NCBI GenBank assembly: GCA_008638375.1
Contig: CM018041.1
Coordinates: forward strand, 5,819,501-5,883,500
Length of the DNA: 64,000 nucleotides
Direction: 5' to 3'
From: Nyssa sinensis
Lineage: Eukaryota > Streptophyta > Magnoliopsida > Cornales > Nyssaceae
The notes under the pieces were generated by a model. That model did no database searches. It was not told where the DNA came from and worked only from the letters and a program-made list of their open reading frames with translations. Position 1 is the first letter of the stretch; each line of letters starts with the position of its first letter. Shown here in pieces: positions 1 through 13,900 of the stretch. The position numbers and the translations under genes were made by a program.

Positions 1-427
1 ATTTGTATTGATTCCTCTCTCAAATGTTACTTGATTGTGACTTGAAAGTCATGAATTTAGAAATCACCTCTCTACTTGTAAAATAAAATTGTATATATAT
101 AATCCTTCCCAAATCCCGTAATGATAAAAGCCTGTGCCCTTAAAGACTTTGAAGGTGTTTAGACAATTTTGCCTATTGAGGACTTTATTTTTATTACGAT
201 GATGGTATTTCTCTCCCCTAGTTTTGGTTGTATTTTGGATGTATAATTGTTATTCAACATACCCATGAAGCCATATTTATACTGTTGGGCTACGATATAT
301 ATATTAGTAGTTGTATGTCTGCTAAAAGCAAAATTAGGCTGCTGCTGCTGCTTCTTTCTCCTTGATAGAAGGTACTTCCTTTCAAGCCCTAAAGAAAAAA
401 CTTCACGGAGTTCTAATTGGTCTGCAG
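1..427 (+). other. Intron of the YSL gene (5' exons lie outside the window)
   Basis: The first YSL exon seen begins after the acceptor TCTGCAG ending at 427, in codon phase 0. No upstream sequence in any frame resembles the preceding YSL segment, so this stretch is read as intron. Confidence 0.6.
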
Positions 428-1085
428 ATCTTGATTATCGACTACAAATTGACTTTTCCAACTGGCATGGCAACTGCTGTTCTAATTAATGGATTTCATA
501 CTCGAGGAGACAAAATGGCCAAGTATTTCTCCATTCTTAGTAGTTTTTGTACTTCTTTAAGATTGTGTGTGTGTGTGTGTGTATGTATGGATATATATCA
601 CAATTCCAAATAGCAAGCAGGGTTAAAAGCAGATGTATTAACCATGATTTGCAGGAAGCAGATAAGAGGGTTCATGAAGTTTTTTTCTTTCAGTTTCTTG
701 TGGGGGTTTTTCAAATGGTTTTACACAGGAAAAGAGGCGTGTGGATTTGCACAGTTCCCTACATTCGGGTTGAAAGCTTGGAAGCAAACGTATATATGGT
801 TTTGTAGTTTTCTTTTCTGCTTCATTAAGCCTGGGTATTAAAGATTAATCATTCATGTTAATTAATTATTTGCATTTTGCAGATTCTACTTTGATTTTAG
901 CATGACTTATGTGGGAACTGGAATGATATGTTCCCACATTGTCAACTTGTCTTTGCTTCTTGGAGCTGTACTTTCTTGGGGTGTCATGTGGCCACTTATT
1001 GGTAAGCGTAAAGGTGACTGGTTCCCTGCAAATTTACCAGAAAGCAGCATGAAGAGCTTGAGTGGCTACGAGGTCACCAAATTCT

Positions 1086-1175
<90 letters not shown>

Positions 1176-2578
1176 TATACATACATATATATATATTATA
1201 CTTATTTTCAAGAAACTAAGAAATTTCTCATTTACTTTTTTTATCTCTTGGCAGGTATTTATCTCCGTCGCCCTCATCTTAGGTGATGGGCTCTACAGTT
1301 TTGTCAAGATAATATGTATCACACTCATAAATATCCATGGCAGATTACGGAAGAATCTGAACTCAGGTAAAATAGGGAGCTTATAAAAGCTTTTTCCCTC
1401 CTTTTCCCCCCTCCCACGCTTAATTATCAAGTAGGGATTGCTGAATTAAATTTTTTGTAGAGGAATGCATGGCCCAGGCTTGTATGGGACAACTTGGGGC
1501 TTACTTAAGTAGCAAAATTTTTGTTACTTTACTGAAAGTCAAACCAAACCTAAAGTGAAGTGCAAGTGTTAAGTACTTTACTAGTTGATTTACCTAGAAA
1601 AAAAAGTCATAGTAGTTTTTTAAGTTTTAACCAGCATTTTTTCCGCCTGCAGCTGTGGTTAGCGAGCAAGAAGCCATTGACGACCTAAAAGAAAACCGAG
1701 TCTTTATCAAAGAAAGTATTCCTTTATGGGTTGGAGCTTTTGGTTATGTCCTCCTCACCATCATTTCAGTAGTTGCAATTCCCTTCATCTTCCCAGAGCT
1801 CAAATGGTACTATGTCGTCGTCTCCTACATTTTAGCCCCATCTCTCGCCTTCTGGAACGCCTATGGAGTGGGTCTAACAGATATAAACATGGCTTATAAC
1901 TATAGTAAGGTGGCACTCTTTGTGCTTGCCGCATTGGCCGGAAAAGAACATGGCGTGGTGGCAGCGTTGGCCGGTTGCGGTCTCATCAAATCTATTCTTA
2001 CTGTTTCTTGCACTCTGATGCTAGATTTAAAGACAACTCATCTCACTCTGACATCCCCTCGCGCAATTCTCCTTTGCCAGGCTATTGGCACGGGCATTGG
2101 CTGCGTGGTGGCTCCTCTAAGCTTCTTTCTATTCTACAAAGCCTTTGATGTGGGAAACCCGAATGGTGAATTCAAAGCTCCCTTTGCTGCAATCTATAGA
2201 AACATGGCGATTATAGGTGTCCAAGGCTTCTCGGCTTTGCCTCATCACTGCTTGCAGCTCTGTTATGGCTTCTTTGGTTTGGCAGTAGGAATTAACCTGG
2301 TGAAAGATCTTTCGCCGCGGAGGATTGGGAAATGGATGCCGCTACCATTTGCCATGGCTGTGCCATTTCTAGTCGGTGCATACTTTACCATAGATATGTG
2401 TGTGGGGAGTTTGGTTGTGTTTGTCTGGCAAAAGCTTCACGCGAATAAGGTGGAGTCGATGGTGCCGGCGGTTGCTTCTGGTTTAATCTGCGGCGAAGGT
2501 CTGTGGATCCTTCCTGCATCAATTCTTGCTTTGGCTAAAATCAATCCTCCAATTTGCATGACGTTCTTGGCTTCTTAG
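428..2578 (+). CDS. YSL: Yellow Stripe-Like metal-nicotianamine transporter, 3' part (5' end outside window)
   Basis: Oligopeptide-transporter (OPT) family membrane protein; YSL members are known to move Fe, Cu or Zn chelated by nicotianamine across the plasma membrane. Five exons can be read: 428-522, 655-789, 883-1072, 1255-1366 and 1653-2578. All junctions are GT-AG and the phases join, giving about 485 residues and a TAG stop. Family marks are [20 protein letters not shown] in the first visible exon, AKKQIRGF across the first junction, [48 protein letters not shown] across a junction, and in the last exon [36 protein letters not shown] and [16 protein letters not shown]. Full YSL proteins are near 670 residues, so about 185 N-terminal residues lie upstream of the window. 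The intron before exon 883-1072's successor carries a long CT/TA microsatellite. Which YSL paralogue it is cannot be settled here. Confidence 0.93.
1087..1197. repeat. Compound CT/TA microsatellite in a YSL intron
   Basis: An uninterrupted CT run from about 1089 to 1140 passes directly into TA and then mixed TA/CA repeats. It lies inside the intron 1073-1254, close to the GT donor. Confidence 0.95.
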
Positions 2579-4959
2579 AGAAACTTTCAGTTAGTATTGT
2601 TGTGGGTATAATAAGGATAGTGGATCCTTGATCATGTGTGAGTAAAAATTTCTACTTTTACCAGAAAACTAGCTACCTGGTGTTTTCTGCCTCCAAAAAG
2701 ACGATATAAAACTATATAAAGTTGTAACTATAATGATAAAAAGAAAATGCACCATCTTCCTTCCACAGCATTTTAGTGAGCCTTTTATGTTTTCTATATT
2801 AATCTCTCTCACAAAAATAGGTCTTACTAGTTACTGCTCATGAAAAATCCTTAAATGAACTTGGTCCATGGACGACATCAATCATCATCTACATGGATGA
2901 GTTATCTCGCTTTAACGAGCAAAACATGTTTTTTTTTTTTTAATCTAATTGACAAATCATAATTGGTTTTGTTCATAAATTTAATGAATAGAGCTGGTAC
3001 ATCCAAGAATTACTCCGCAACACATGAAGCCCACCATTAGAACTACTACTGGATCCCCGCCTTTATAAAAAAAAGTCGTCCACAAGATAAAACTAAGATG
3101 GATCTGAATATTATTTGTTGAAAAATTTGTCAAATCAACTCAAATTTTCTAAACGATGTACAAATTCTTAATCCATATCTAAATTTATCAACTACATATC
3201 AAATCGAATCGGATAATAATATTAATATATGTTATATATATAAAAAAATTGTGTAATAATATTTAAAATTTAAAAAAAATTAAACATATATTTTAATATA
3301 ATATATATAAAAAAATGAATATATATATATATATATGTTATATTTAACCAAATTGTTAACAGATCGAATTTGTTTAATCCATATCTAATCCATTTAACTA
3401 AAATAATTATTAGATTAGATATATTATCGAATCGGATTATAATATTAACATATTATAAAAAAAATTAAACATATATTTTAATATAATATATAAAAAAATT
3501 AATATATATATATATGTTATATTTAACCAAATTATTAACAAATCGAATTTGTTTAATCCATATACAATCCATTTAATTAAAATAATTATTAGATCGGATT
3601 ATCGGATTAAGTTTTTTGTACCATATCCAAATAAATTAATCGAATTCGAATCAAAATCTAATCCATGACAATCCTATGTAAAACAAAAGAAGTGGGACAA
3701 ATAGAATTTGTGATCGTTTTCACACCACTGTTTTTCCAAACAGTCCCTCCCTTAGTCTTTGCAATAGAAGCAGTCCCCAGATCAGGAAAATGGAAGCTCT
3801 CTCTGCTCCTTAGTCTTAATAACCTATCCTACATGGAGAGATTTTACTTTCATAAGGGCAATGTTAGGAAAAGGGAAATTTTCCAACATTATGAAGTGAA
3901 TGAAACAGTCTAAATTCTTCATAGAGATCTGACATCAACTAAAAAATTGTAGATTCTTTAGTAAACCTTCACCAGCTAACCATAGACACAAGATTGGCAA
4001 AGCAGTGACTTAGCAGCAGACTTTTTTTATTTTTCATTTTATCAGCTCAACAACTGAAACAATGCATGGAGCAATGACCTAAGAAATTTAATGGAATAAA
4101 ATGCCATTCGCTATTTATTTCTGCCCTTGTTGTACTAATATTGCCTTTTTGGGGCTTCTCTTGGGGGAAAAAATGTTTTCCCCTTTCTTTATGCTTTCTC
4201 TTTTATGCTCAGTTTGGTTCCAGGATTCGGTGAATGAAAAGAAAAAGGGAAATGAAAGGAAATTGAGGCTTCTTTTAGAAAGAAATGTTTTCCCCTAGAC
4301 AAAAAGAACACAAATGAGATACAATGCAGCAAGTGTTCTTTACCCATGTCACACACAAAATAAACCAGAAGCAACACTGGACGATACATAGGTATATGCA
4401 CAAATCTGATAAGACATTCAAGGATATCGTTATATATGTATGTATGCATATATGTGTGTGTATGTATTAGTTCAAACTAGCTGGATGGTATAATGGGAAC
4501 TGTAAACAATACACAATGCAGCACATAAGTATTCCAAGTGAATATTTGGTTGCCATTCTCTATGTTGACTTGCTGGCAAATATACATGGAGCACCAAATT
4601 CAAATTCAAAAGTAGTGGTAGAAAAATGAATTATATAAAGAACTGCACCCACAGACCATTTAATATTCTTTTCTTGGCCAGTAACATTTCATGTTTTCAT
4701 TTTAGAAACAAAATGAGGTATGAGGAAAGAATAATTTGGGAAGTTCTTTCTGGTGAGGTGTGAGAGCTCATCCATGCAGGCAATACCAAGCAAACAAAAA
4801 AAAGGAGTAAACCAAATCCACAGATGAAAGAATATATTGTCACAAACATTAATAATATACACAAATCTTATTTGAGCAACTGAATCTCAATATCGATAAA
4901 ACAAAAGTCATTCCCACAACATCATTGTGGTTGGTGATACAAGAATTTATATAAAAAAA
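2579..4959. other. Intergenic region between YSL and the TPR gene
   Basis: No gene was recognised. The first about 200 bases are likely YSL 3' UTR. The rest is AT-rich sequence with a TA-rich repeat (3098-3666). A segment near 4148-4182 (GGGGCTTCTC...TTTTCCCC) recurs in altered form at 4262-4298. The two genes converge here, so the 3' UTR of the minus-strand TPR gene should fall near the right end. Confidence 0.5.
3098..3666. repeat. AT-rich repeat with an internal near-identical duplication, MITE-like ends
   Basis: Two copies of an about 130-base segment, 3279-3412 and 3461-3594, share TTAAACATATATTTTAATAT, GTTATATTTAACCAAATT and AATTTGTTTAATCCATAT. The outer ends are weakly inverted (ATGGATCTGA at the left, TCTAATCCAT at the right), suggesting an old MITE-like element. 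No clear target duplication is visible. Confidence 0.5.
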
Positions 4960-7900
4960 TTATCCAATTATACTTGCCAGAACATCACTCTTACCTCGCG
5001 CAAAAATTGTGTAAACCAGACGGATTGCATCAAGCCAACCATCCAAGGATTCCCATGAATCAGCAATCTGAGGTATCAAAGAGTAAATATTCCTGATAAT
5101 TAAGGTTTATTTAAAAAAGAGAAACATCAAAATAACAGTTAACTCTTGCCTACCTATATATCTTGCAAATGATGAGAGAAACTACAATTTTTATTACACA
5201 TCTTTTCTAATTAAAAAAAAAAAAAAATTAAACTTTATTGCAGGAGTTCTTTCAATATGTGATCTCATGAAAATTGCAAGAAACATGAAACGAAATTTCA
5301 AAAACCAAGATTTCCTATTTAAAAGAGATAATCTCAAATTGAAAGGGCTAACATATAGTTGATCACAAATGCTGAAAAAGACAGACACCAATGCTTTTTG
5401 GTAGAGAAGAGCTAGAATCATATCCCTCATAAATTAGGACGGTTGACGCTTGAATATCCAGAGTAAAATCTTCTGGAGAGAGAAAAAAAATATCTACAGA
5501 AAAAAAAAAAAAAAGAAGAAAGCAAAGTAGATTTGACAATAAAAATTATATAGCAATATCAGTTTAAACTATGTACAAATGAGATTTTTTTTTAAAGTTT
5601 CTGTTTTTAGGTGAAAGCTTGGGACACAAAAGGGCCTTAAGCCGTTACAAATGGGTCTCATGGGTCTCAAAACTTTAAGATCTGAGCTGAAGAGTTCTAG
5701 CCAACAAGTTATCCCTTTCATTTGAACCCAGGCTTAAAGCTCACTGGCATGCCCTTGAAAACATTGACAACCAGAAGTGACTACAAATAGTTATTGTTAT
5801 AATCATTAAAATAAACAGAAAGGAAATGCCAGTATGTCCCTGTTAAATAACCAATTGCTCCAAAAGTTTAAGCTATTAGAGAACGGGCCGACAATGTATA
5901 TCAAGTTACAACACTCCCCCTCATGTGTGACCCTGGACTCGCACATGGAGAGGCAAAGAAACTATAGTCAAATGCAAAGCAGAATAAAGTGAAAATGCAA
6001 ACGGAGAATAAATGCAAATGGAGAGACTTGAACCCAAGAACTCTCGTAACAAAGGCTCTGATACCGTGATAAATAACCAATTGCTCCTTAAGCCGTTAGA
6101 AAATGAGCCTACAATGTATATCAAACTCTCAACAATCCCATCCCCAACATCCTTAAATTGAATCAAGCTCGCCAATCAAAGTGACTGAACAAAACTCCAG
6201 ACTGCAAATTGGGTTGAGCAACACTCATGCCCTGACATCAGATACAAGATGGTTTAACTGGAAACAAATTAAACCACCGATTCCAATACAAGGCCAGGTG
6301 AATGCAATGGAATGAGAGGACTACAACAAAAGAAAATGATGAATTTTTCTAACGTATGATATAAAAATAAGCATATCTCATATACAGGAGCAAAGAATAT
6401 GTCCCTGAACAGAGCTGAATAGAGGAAAAAGGGATTCCTGTAGCTGCCTGCAACAGTTGGAACATAATGCTTTGTTGTGTTTGGTTTTATAAACATTAAC
6501 ATTTATTCTACTGGGTTAACCTGCAGGTTTCCCCAGTTTGACTCTGCTGACCCACTCTCCTGGTCACTCTAATATACATAGACACAGTACACATTCAAAC
6601 TCTGAACTTGTGATACAATGCAACATTTTGTGGATGGGAAAAATCAGAGTGGAAAGGCAAGAGGATGCTTACCAAGAAAACAGGTCCATGAATTGTATCA
6701 ATGCAGAGACCTGCACCAGGGGGTAAAGTCAGATCAGCACATGCCGATACAGAGATAATATCTGGAACATCTACTTTGATAGCTGATCTATTAATCACTG
6801 TATCTCCTGATTTGGCAGAAAGGCTTTGCGGCATGTGTCTTTGCTCAACTTTGTTAAGCTGCAGCAAATGATTCAAGTATTTAGTAAAGGAAGTGTAGTT
6901 CATTGACACAGCCATTGTTTCACAAGTAATGTTAGTTTTGTCCAATAAAATTGTGATTATTTTCAGAAAGAATTGAACATACAACGGATGAAATTCTTCA
7001 AAAATTTACAAAATGTATTTTCATTTCAAGTTGGCAACTTCAACTAAAAGGACTTTCTAGGTAGAGAATTTGCTCAACTTTGATGGGACACAAAAGTGTA
7101 ATAATTTTTTATTTTTATTTTTATGCAATGTGATATATTAATTGTTATTTGTGAGACTGACCAGTGCCTTCGTTTATCAGTTGTGGGTTGAATTTCTAGC
7201 ACTATCTCAAAAAATCTACAAGATATAATGGTTACATATCACCACACTGAAGTGTTATTTTCAATGATTGAAATAACATATCTATTGGAATTATCTTTTT
7301 TTTTCGATAAGTATATCTATTGGAATTATCACTTGCATCTGTTGATATTATATAGACATTTTTTTTTATAAGTAAATATTTCATGGACATCACTACCCTA
7401 TCATATAGAAAAGAGTCCAGAGCAGTATCATCATTCTCCAACAGGCCAATCATATACAGAAGAATGATGCTAAAGAAATCCTTCTTTTGAATTACATAGC
7501 ATTTAAAGATTTTTTTTTTTTAAACTGCCAACAAAACTACAACCTGAACAAGAATATCTATGGAGTTCATTATGACCAAGAATGATGCAACTAAACAACA
7601 AGAATGTATCAACAAATTTCTTATACTACACCAGATCAACCAAAGGGACAAGGGACATGCAAAACATGGTTTTACAGCTTGAATAATAAGAAATTATTTT
7701 TAAAGAAATGAATCCACTTTTTTAGCACAGAAACACACAACAGAGAATATGTATGCGTCATAATTCAAATATTCACAATTGAATATATAAAGTACCTGTT
7801 GAAGCCCTTCATGATTCAAAATAAACTGTATACGTTTCCAATCACTATGAGGAGCAACTGGATTTCCAGCAGGGGGTGCGATCAGATATCCAACCTTTAG

Positions 7901-10900
7901 ATAGGGTAAAGGTAGCTGTCAATAAATAAGTTCTGTTAGAACTATGACATGAAAAAAATGATTTCCTAAACCCAGAAGAAAGGGCACACTTGCAAATCCC
8001 ATAAGTTCCTCATATTTTCATGAGGTGAGGTTTCTGTATCCATTGAAAAATTCAATAAATAATACAAGAAAGAAATAAAGGTATACCATATATAAAGAAT
8101 GACAAATTTTGACAAATTGAATCATATTAACAGTGGTCCTGGCAGAGTGAGCATGACACTTGATCACAAATGCTGCACATGCAAGCCAAGGGAATGAATT
8201 GCAATACATAAAGCAATGTATTTAATTCTCCACACTAAGGAGACTATCTCTGGTGGAAAAAATGCACAATAACTAGATTAAGTAATCTAGGGCCCCCAGG
8301 AGTGAAGGTTACATAATGGCAGTTTCCTCCCCCCTCATTTCATAAGAAAACCATCTAATTATAAGAGAATCAAGGAAAGATACAGAGGAAATCGAGACAA
8401 CCATCAACGTCCAACCAAGGTAATGACACTATCTTAATCACCATAAATCATGAGATCAGGTGGACAGCATACGAATGGAAATTATTATTTTTAAAAAATA
8501 GAAAAATGAGCAAAATCAGTACTGACCATGGAGCGCACGAGCTTCAACGCACTTGCATAGACCTGTAAACGACAAAACATCATATGAAAATCTTTAAAGC
8601 TCAGCAGACAAGGAAAAATGAATTCTGCATTATTATATAAGTAAAATTAATGGATATACAATACTGTACGTAGACTAAAATTGAAACAAATCTGTGAGGA
8701 GAAAACCCCAAATGCCTAATAGGCTTGGGTACCAAATGTTATATCATCAGTTGCTCCAAACGCTTAAGTTGTTAGAGAATGGGCCAACAATGTATATCAA
8801 GCTCTCAACGTTCCGCATCACATACGACCCCAGACTCACACGAGGAGAGGCAAAGAAGCCACAGAAAAATGCGAAGCAAAAGACAATGAAAATGCCAATG
8901 GAAGGACTTGAAATCCAGGCCTCCCATAACCAAGACTCTGATACCATGTTAGATCACCAATTGCTTTAAAAGCTTAAGTTGTTAGAGAATGGGCCAACAA
9001 TGTATATCGACCTCACAACACCAAGATGTTTTGGAGAGAGAGAGAGAGAGAGAATTTTTATAACCCAGAAGAAAGCCGATTTTCCTAAAAAATAGCAAAG
9101 AAATGTGGGGAAACCTTTGAAGAAAGGAAATCAAAATTTTTAATAAATAAATTCCTTCTTTTCTTTTCCTCTTCCTCTTCCTCTCCATTTCCTTTTATTT
9201 TCTCTTGCTGTTTCTGGGAACAAACAGAGACTACGGGAATTGCTTAAGGAATAACATGAGGCACTTACTGAGTAATTTGGTTTCAATGCATGGGCAGCGG
9301 CAATGTAAATTGCAGATTGGCAGTACAACTCATTAGGGGAAATGCCTTTTGCATTGGCTGATACCCCAGTTCTTATTGTGTCCTCTGCTAATCCATACTG
9401 CAAACGTGGGATAATAGGAAAGGATCAAACCGTATTTCTTGTTTTTCAGTGAACTAGATACTCCAAGAGGAATATGTAAATGAAATAGTAATGTTGTGAT
9501 ATTTAAAATATGAAAGGAGATGTATAATGACAAACTGACCAGAACAGTGCCAAGGTTATAAATTGCCCTATGGAAATCAAATTGCAACTGTATTGCTCCA
9601 CGGAACTGCATTATAACACAAGTAAATATATCAGAAGCATAGAACATACATCCTGTTCGTAGAATCAATGGACATAAAATCACTCCACAACTTACTTCTA
9701 TACCCAAGCACCCTAATGCCTCCAAATAACTTCCATACCTTACTAATTGCAGTTTTTACAATTGCTTGCTTTTCTCGTGCAGGAACAATTGCACTGAGCT
9801 CCTGAAATCACATTTATAACAAGAAATTCAACAAAGCATCCAATCATAACCACATCTATCAAAAAAATTCAACAATTACAAAACAAAATCACCATAAAGC
9901 CGCTCTTAAAATAGAAAATGATACTAGAATGATTAAAAAAGTTTGTTTTGCAGGCAATGGCTTTTAGTTAAAACTACCTGCAGAGCAAGTCCCCAGTTGT
10001 TGAGTGCCTGGAATAAAATTCCTTGTAACATTAATACCAAGAAGTAAAAACGCAAACAAATCCACAACTTCTCAAACAAATAGCAAAGGTTCGTGATAGG
10101 AGAAATGACATACAAAGGCAGTAGTACAACAGAAGAAACGAAGGCAAATATCATGAGTAAGATAGAGTTCAGATTTGAAAGGGAATCATGAGTGATGAGA
10201 CTAAGTTAACACTAGACATACCTGAGGACTGTTCCAATTGAGATGGACGGCCTTTTCATAGTTTTTTGTTGCCTGAAAAGAGAAAAAAGAACAAGAAACA
10301 CAGCACCATTCCAGTGTCATGTTTTTCTAATGACAAAAATGCATTGGTTCTAATTTAAAGAGAATACAGCCCCAGGTAGACAAGAGCAGCATAAGAAGAA
10401 GAACAACAACAAACAATTTTGCATCAAGTGACACTAGCTCTTTTTCAAATTCATAAAGGTTACCTAAGTGGCAAGCTTCATAACAATGACTTAAGATCAT
10501 GTAACAGTAGATTGTTTCACAACCACCATGTTTACCCACTCCAAATATTAAATTTCATACCCAGCAGCAGTTTATAGCTTGACATGACAGAAGTGGACAT
10601 AAATCCAGTCAAATACTAGAAAACCAAACAAATGAGTTGGATCATTTTATGCCATCTTCATATCAAGTGTTTTGTATGGCCACCAATTTCCCATCGTTAT
10701 GCAGATTGCAGCCAGTAAAACTCACCAACAAGATCCCAAAAATACCGTGCTTTGAAACTTTGGTCGAGTAAAAGTTGAAATAGCACTTATAGTTGTACTT
10801 GCATATAAATTATGCTTGTAGCAACAGTTGTAAATCAAGGTTAAACCGTGTCATAATTGACACATGTAAATTTCTCAACATACAGATATGGTGATGGATA

Positions 10901-13900
10901 TATCTGCTGTCCATTTGATAATCAAAAAACATTTATAATTTATGAAACAGTTTCAAGTAGCTCCAGGAATGTCAGACAGACTATTTGCAAATAAATAAGA
11001 CTCAGAATGTTGTCAAAAAATTCATACGAAATAAGAATGTGATGTTTAGAAATTAGCACATCTCTCATCTCAATTACCAAATGTCATTCATTCTCTCTTT
11101 TCTTTTTTGTTATTTTTACAATATTTTAACCAATCACCAATTGAACAATCATACTGAACATATGTCTACATAAAAATATAAAAGCATAAACTATAAGAAG
11201 AATAACGGAATGAAAAGTTGAAACCTGCTTCCATAATTCTTCAGCCTCCTTTGTACGACCACGCATTTTTGCCCGATCAGAGATTGCTATAGCCCAATTA
11301 TAATAAGCCTGGCATTTGATTACAACAAATTACAGATATGAAATATGAGGTAGTTTCATTTTTTGGAATAATACATGAACTCATTTTATAAAGCACATTC
11401 ATCTGAAATCTAAGCAAGCACCAGGTAGGAATTCCCTGCATTTCAAAATAAATATCCAGTGACCTCCTGGCTCTCAGGTAGATTTTGATCTCGCATAACT
11501 GTTGTTCTCCATACATATAAATAATACTGAAATATTGACACTTCAACCACCTTTACTGGTTCTGTGGTTGAGACATGGGTTCCTTATTGAACCCTGGGGG
11601 TTGGATGAGTTGGGAAGAGGCTTGGGTAATATTCCCAAGATCCCAAGGTTCAACTCACACCCCAAGGGCCACTTACCTATTAAAAAGAAACTGAAATATT
11701 GGACACTCCAGTGTCCTAATATGCCACACCACACATCATAAATATCATATGAATGCAGATTGCAGATGCACAGAGCATGGTGCAGTTGACAAAGAAAAAT
11801 TTAAGGAAACAATTTTTTTAAATGCTTGTTATCTAGCATAGGTGCTGTAGGTAGTTATCATGCTTCTTGTTCTAAGTTCTTTTCTATATCTACTACAATT
11901 ACCATAAAAATGGAAGTTTTGATCACAACTCTCCATCTCCGCATCACAGTTTTATCTTTTGCCCTCAATTTATTCTTTAATTACATTTTTTCTCAGCTAC
12001 TTTTATTTTATTTACTATTTATGCCCACAATCTATTTTGTAATAATGTTTGTGTGATGACTTAAACATGTTAATGTTTTTACATTTAATATTAATTTGTA
12101 ATCACAACAATACCCTTAATTTTACACATTTGTCGTCACATATAATTTTTATTTCACTTTTATCCATTTGTACCTTTTTATATCAAATTGCTAATATATC
12201 CTTTGATATTTTTATTTTTGTAAGCAATTGCCCTTAATATTACTAATAACAATAATAGAATTGTCCAGTACCTGCTTTGGCGTTAACAATAATTTACAGT
12301 AATAACAACTTCAGTTTTTTATATCACACTTCTTGTTACAATTTTGCTTTATCAATAATTTTTCCATTCTTATGTATAACATAAGCTTGTTGGGGTAAGG
12401 CTTTGTTGAGTTGAATATACTTTCTTTTATTTATTGTTTTTGTTTTTTATCATTATTGTGAGTTGTGGCATTTGGAAGACTTATATTGAATTGGAAGTGT
12501 ATGATCGTTTAATACAATGTAACACCTTAATCCAATTTTTCTTTTCATTTGTGCCCTAATAGTAATGATGGCCTCTACATAAATTGCCAATAACAATGAT
12601 TGCTTATAAAACACACAGTGAATATACACAGTCATGGAAACTTAATATACATTTTTTTATGGTTAGCGAACCCTCAACCCCACCACACCTAATTAGATGT
12701 CATGCCAGCACTGATCAACTATACAAGGATGGTTTTAGCCATTTTTTTGCCACTCTAGTGCATAGTAGAGAGTTATTCACTAGTTTATAAAAACATTGTT
12801 TTGTTTCCCTTTGTCCTGGTAGATTCTAATCTTGCATATCTGTGTTTCTCCATCCCATAACAAAATCTTTTGTCTTTATCTTTACCCAAAAAAAAAATTT
12901 GATCAGTAATAAATTTGTAATATAAACAAAGCGCCTGAAAAAGACAGCCAAAAAATACAAAAAAGGGACTGGTTACAAGAAGAAAGGCCTAAAATCCCTC
13001 AGAAAATCAACGAGACTATGGATCTTACGGTTCTTACCCAAATATAAAATATAAATATAAAAAGTATCAACCGGATTATCAAAATATATCTTACTACATA
13101 CATCATGAAGTGTAGGGCAAAGAAAGGTGGCCTCATCATACTTTTTGCACGCCTCTTCAAGCAAAGCATCTTTAGAAGCTGAACTAGAATCTGGACTAAC
13201 ATTATCTGCACTTTCCTGCACGCAAAAGTTAAAATCGTATAAATAATGTAATAGCACTTTGGATTTGATACAACATACCAGAACTACAATTACTGACTCT
13301 CTATTACAAAAAATTATTAACATTTTAAGTGCAAATGACAAATGTTGTTTACTGTCAAGCGAATAATTTTATCATCTTCAACAAAACAACTTTCAAGGGT
13401 AAAACTCAATTTACAAGAGCACCTTTTCCTTACTAAAATAAAAAAGTTCAAAAAAAAAAAATCCAACACTGCCAAAATACAATAAATGATCACAAGACAA
13501 CACTCAAGCACATCAGACCTGAAGAACCAGTGCCCAATTGTATAGTGCATCATAATCTTCTGGATTTCTCTCTATTGCATTTGCATACCTGAAGAGTAAA
13601 ACCAAGAGGTGTTCATGAAACTATGCAGCTTAAAACAACATGACAATTACAATAATATTTCACTGAAATATTCAAAGAGATAGAAACTTTTACCGAACTT
13701 ATGAAAAAAAAAATAGAAGTGGAAACTCAACAAAACCAAAGAAAAAAAATTGGAGTAAGTTCTTTCAGGGTAACAAAACAGCATTGTTATTCACAAACAG
13801 AAGCAAAGTTAGATGGTACATCAGGAATCAAGAATGGGCATATAACAATGCTGCATCCAGTCTCAACATGAACTACATATACTTCAAGGAATTTAATCAA

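Noticed and set aside
902..1219. Open frame running from the YSL exon into the CT/TA microsatellite
   Set aside because: The part after 1072 is intron; the Ser/Leu and Tyr/Ile strings are translated repeats, and the exon ends at a GT donor that joins in phase to 1255.
3665..3913. Open frame of about 80 codons
   Set aside because: No recognisable motif, begins at the edge of an AT-rich repeat, and shows no splice context.
8694..8969. Plus-strand frame over the second TRIM element
   Set aside because: Lies entirely in a TPR intron and translates LTR and PBS sequence of a non-coding element.
11476..12861. Similar segments at 11476-11519 and 12820-12861 in the same direction, as if flanking a 1.3-kb insertion
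   Set aside because: Only about three-quarters of bases match, too long for a target duplication and no LTR signals; likely an old local duplication.
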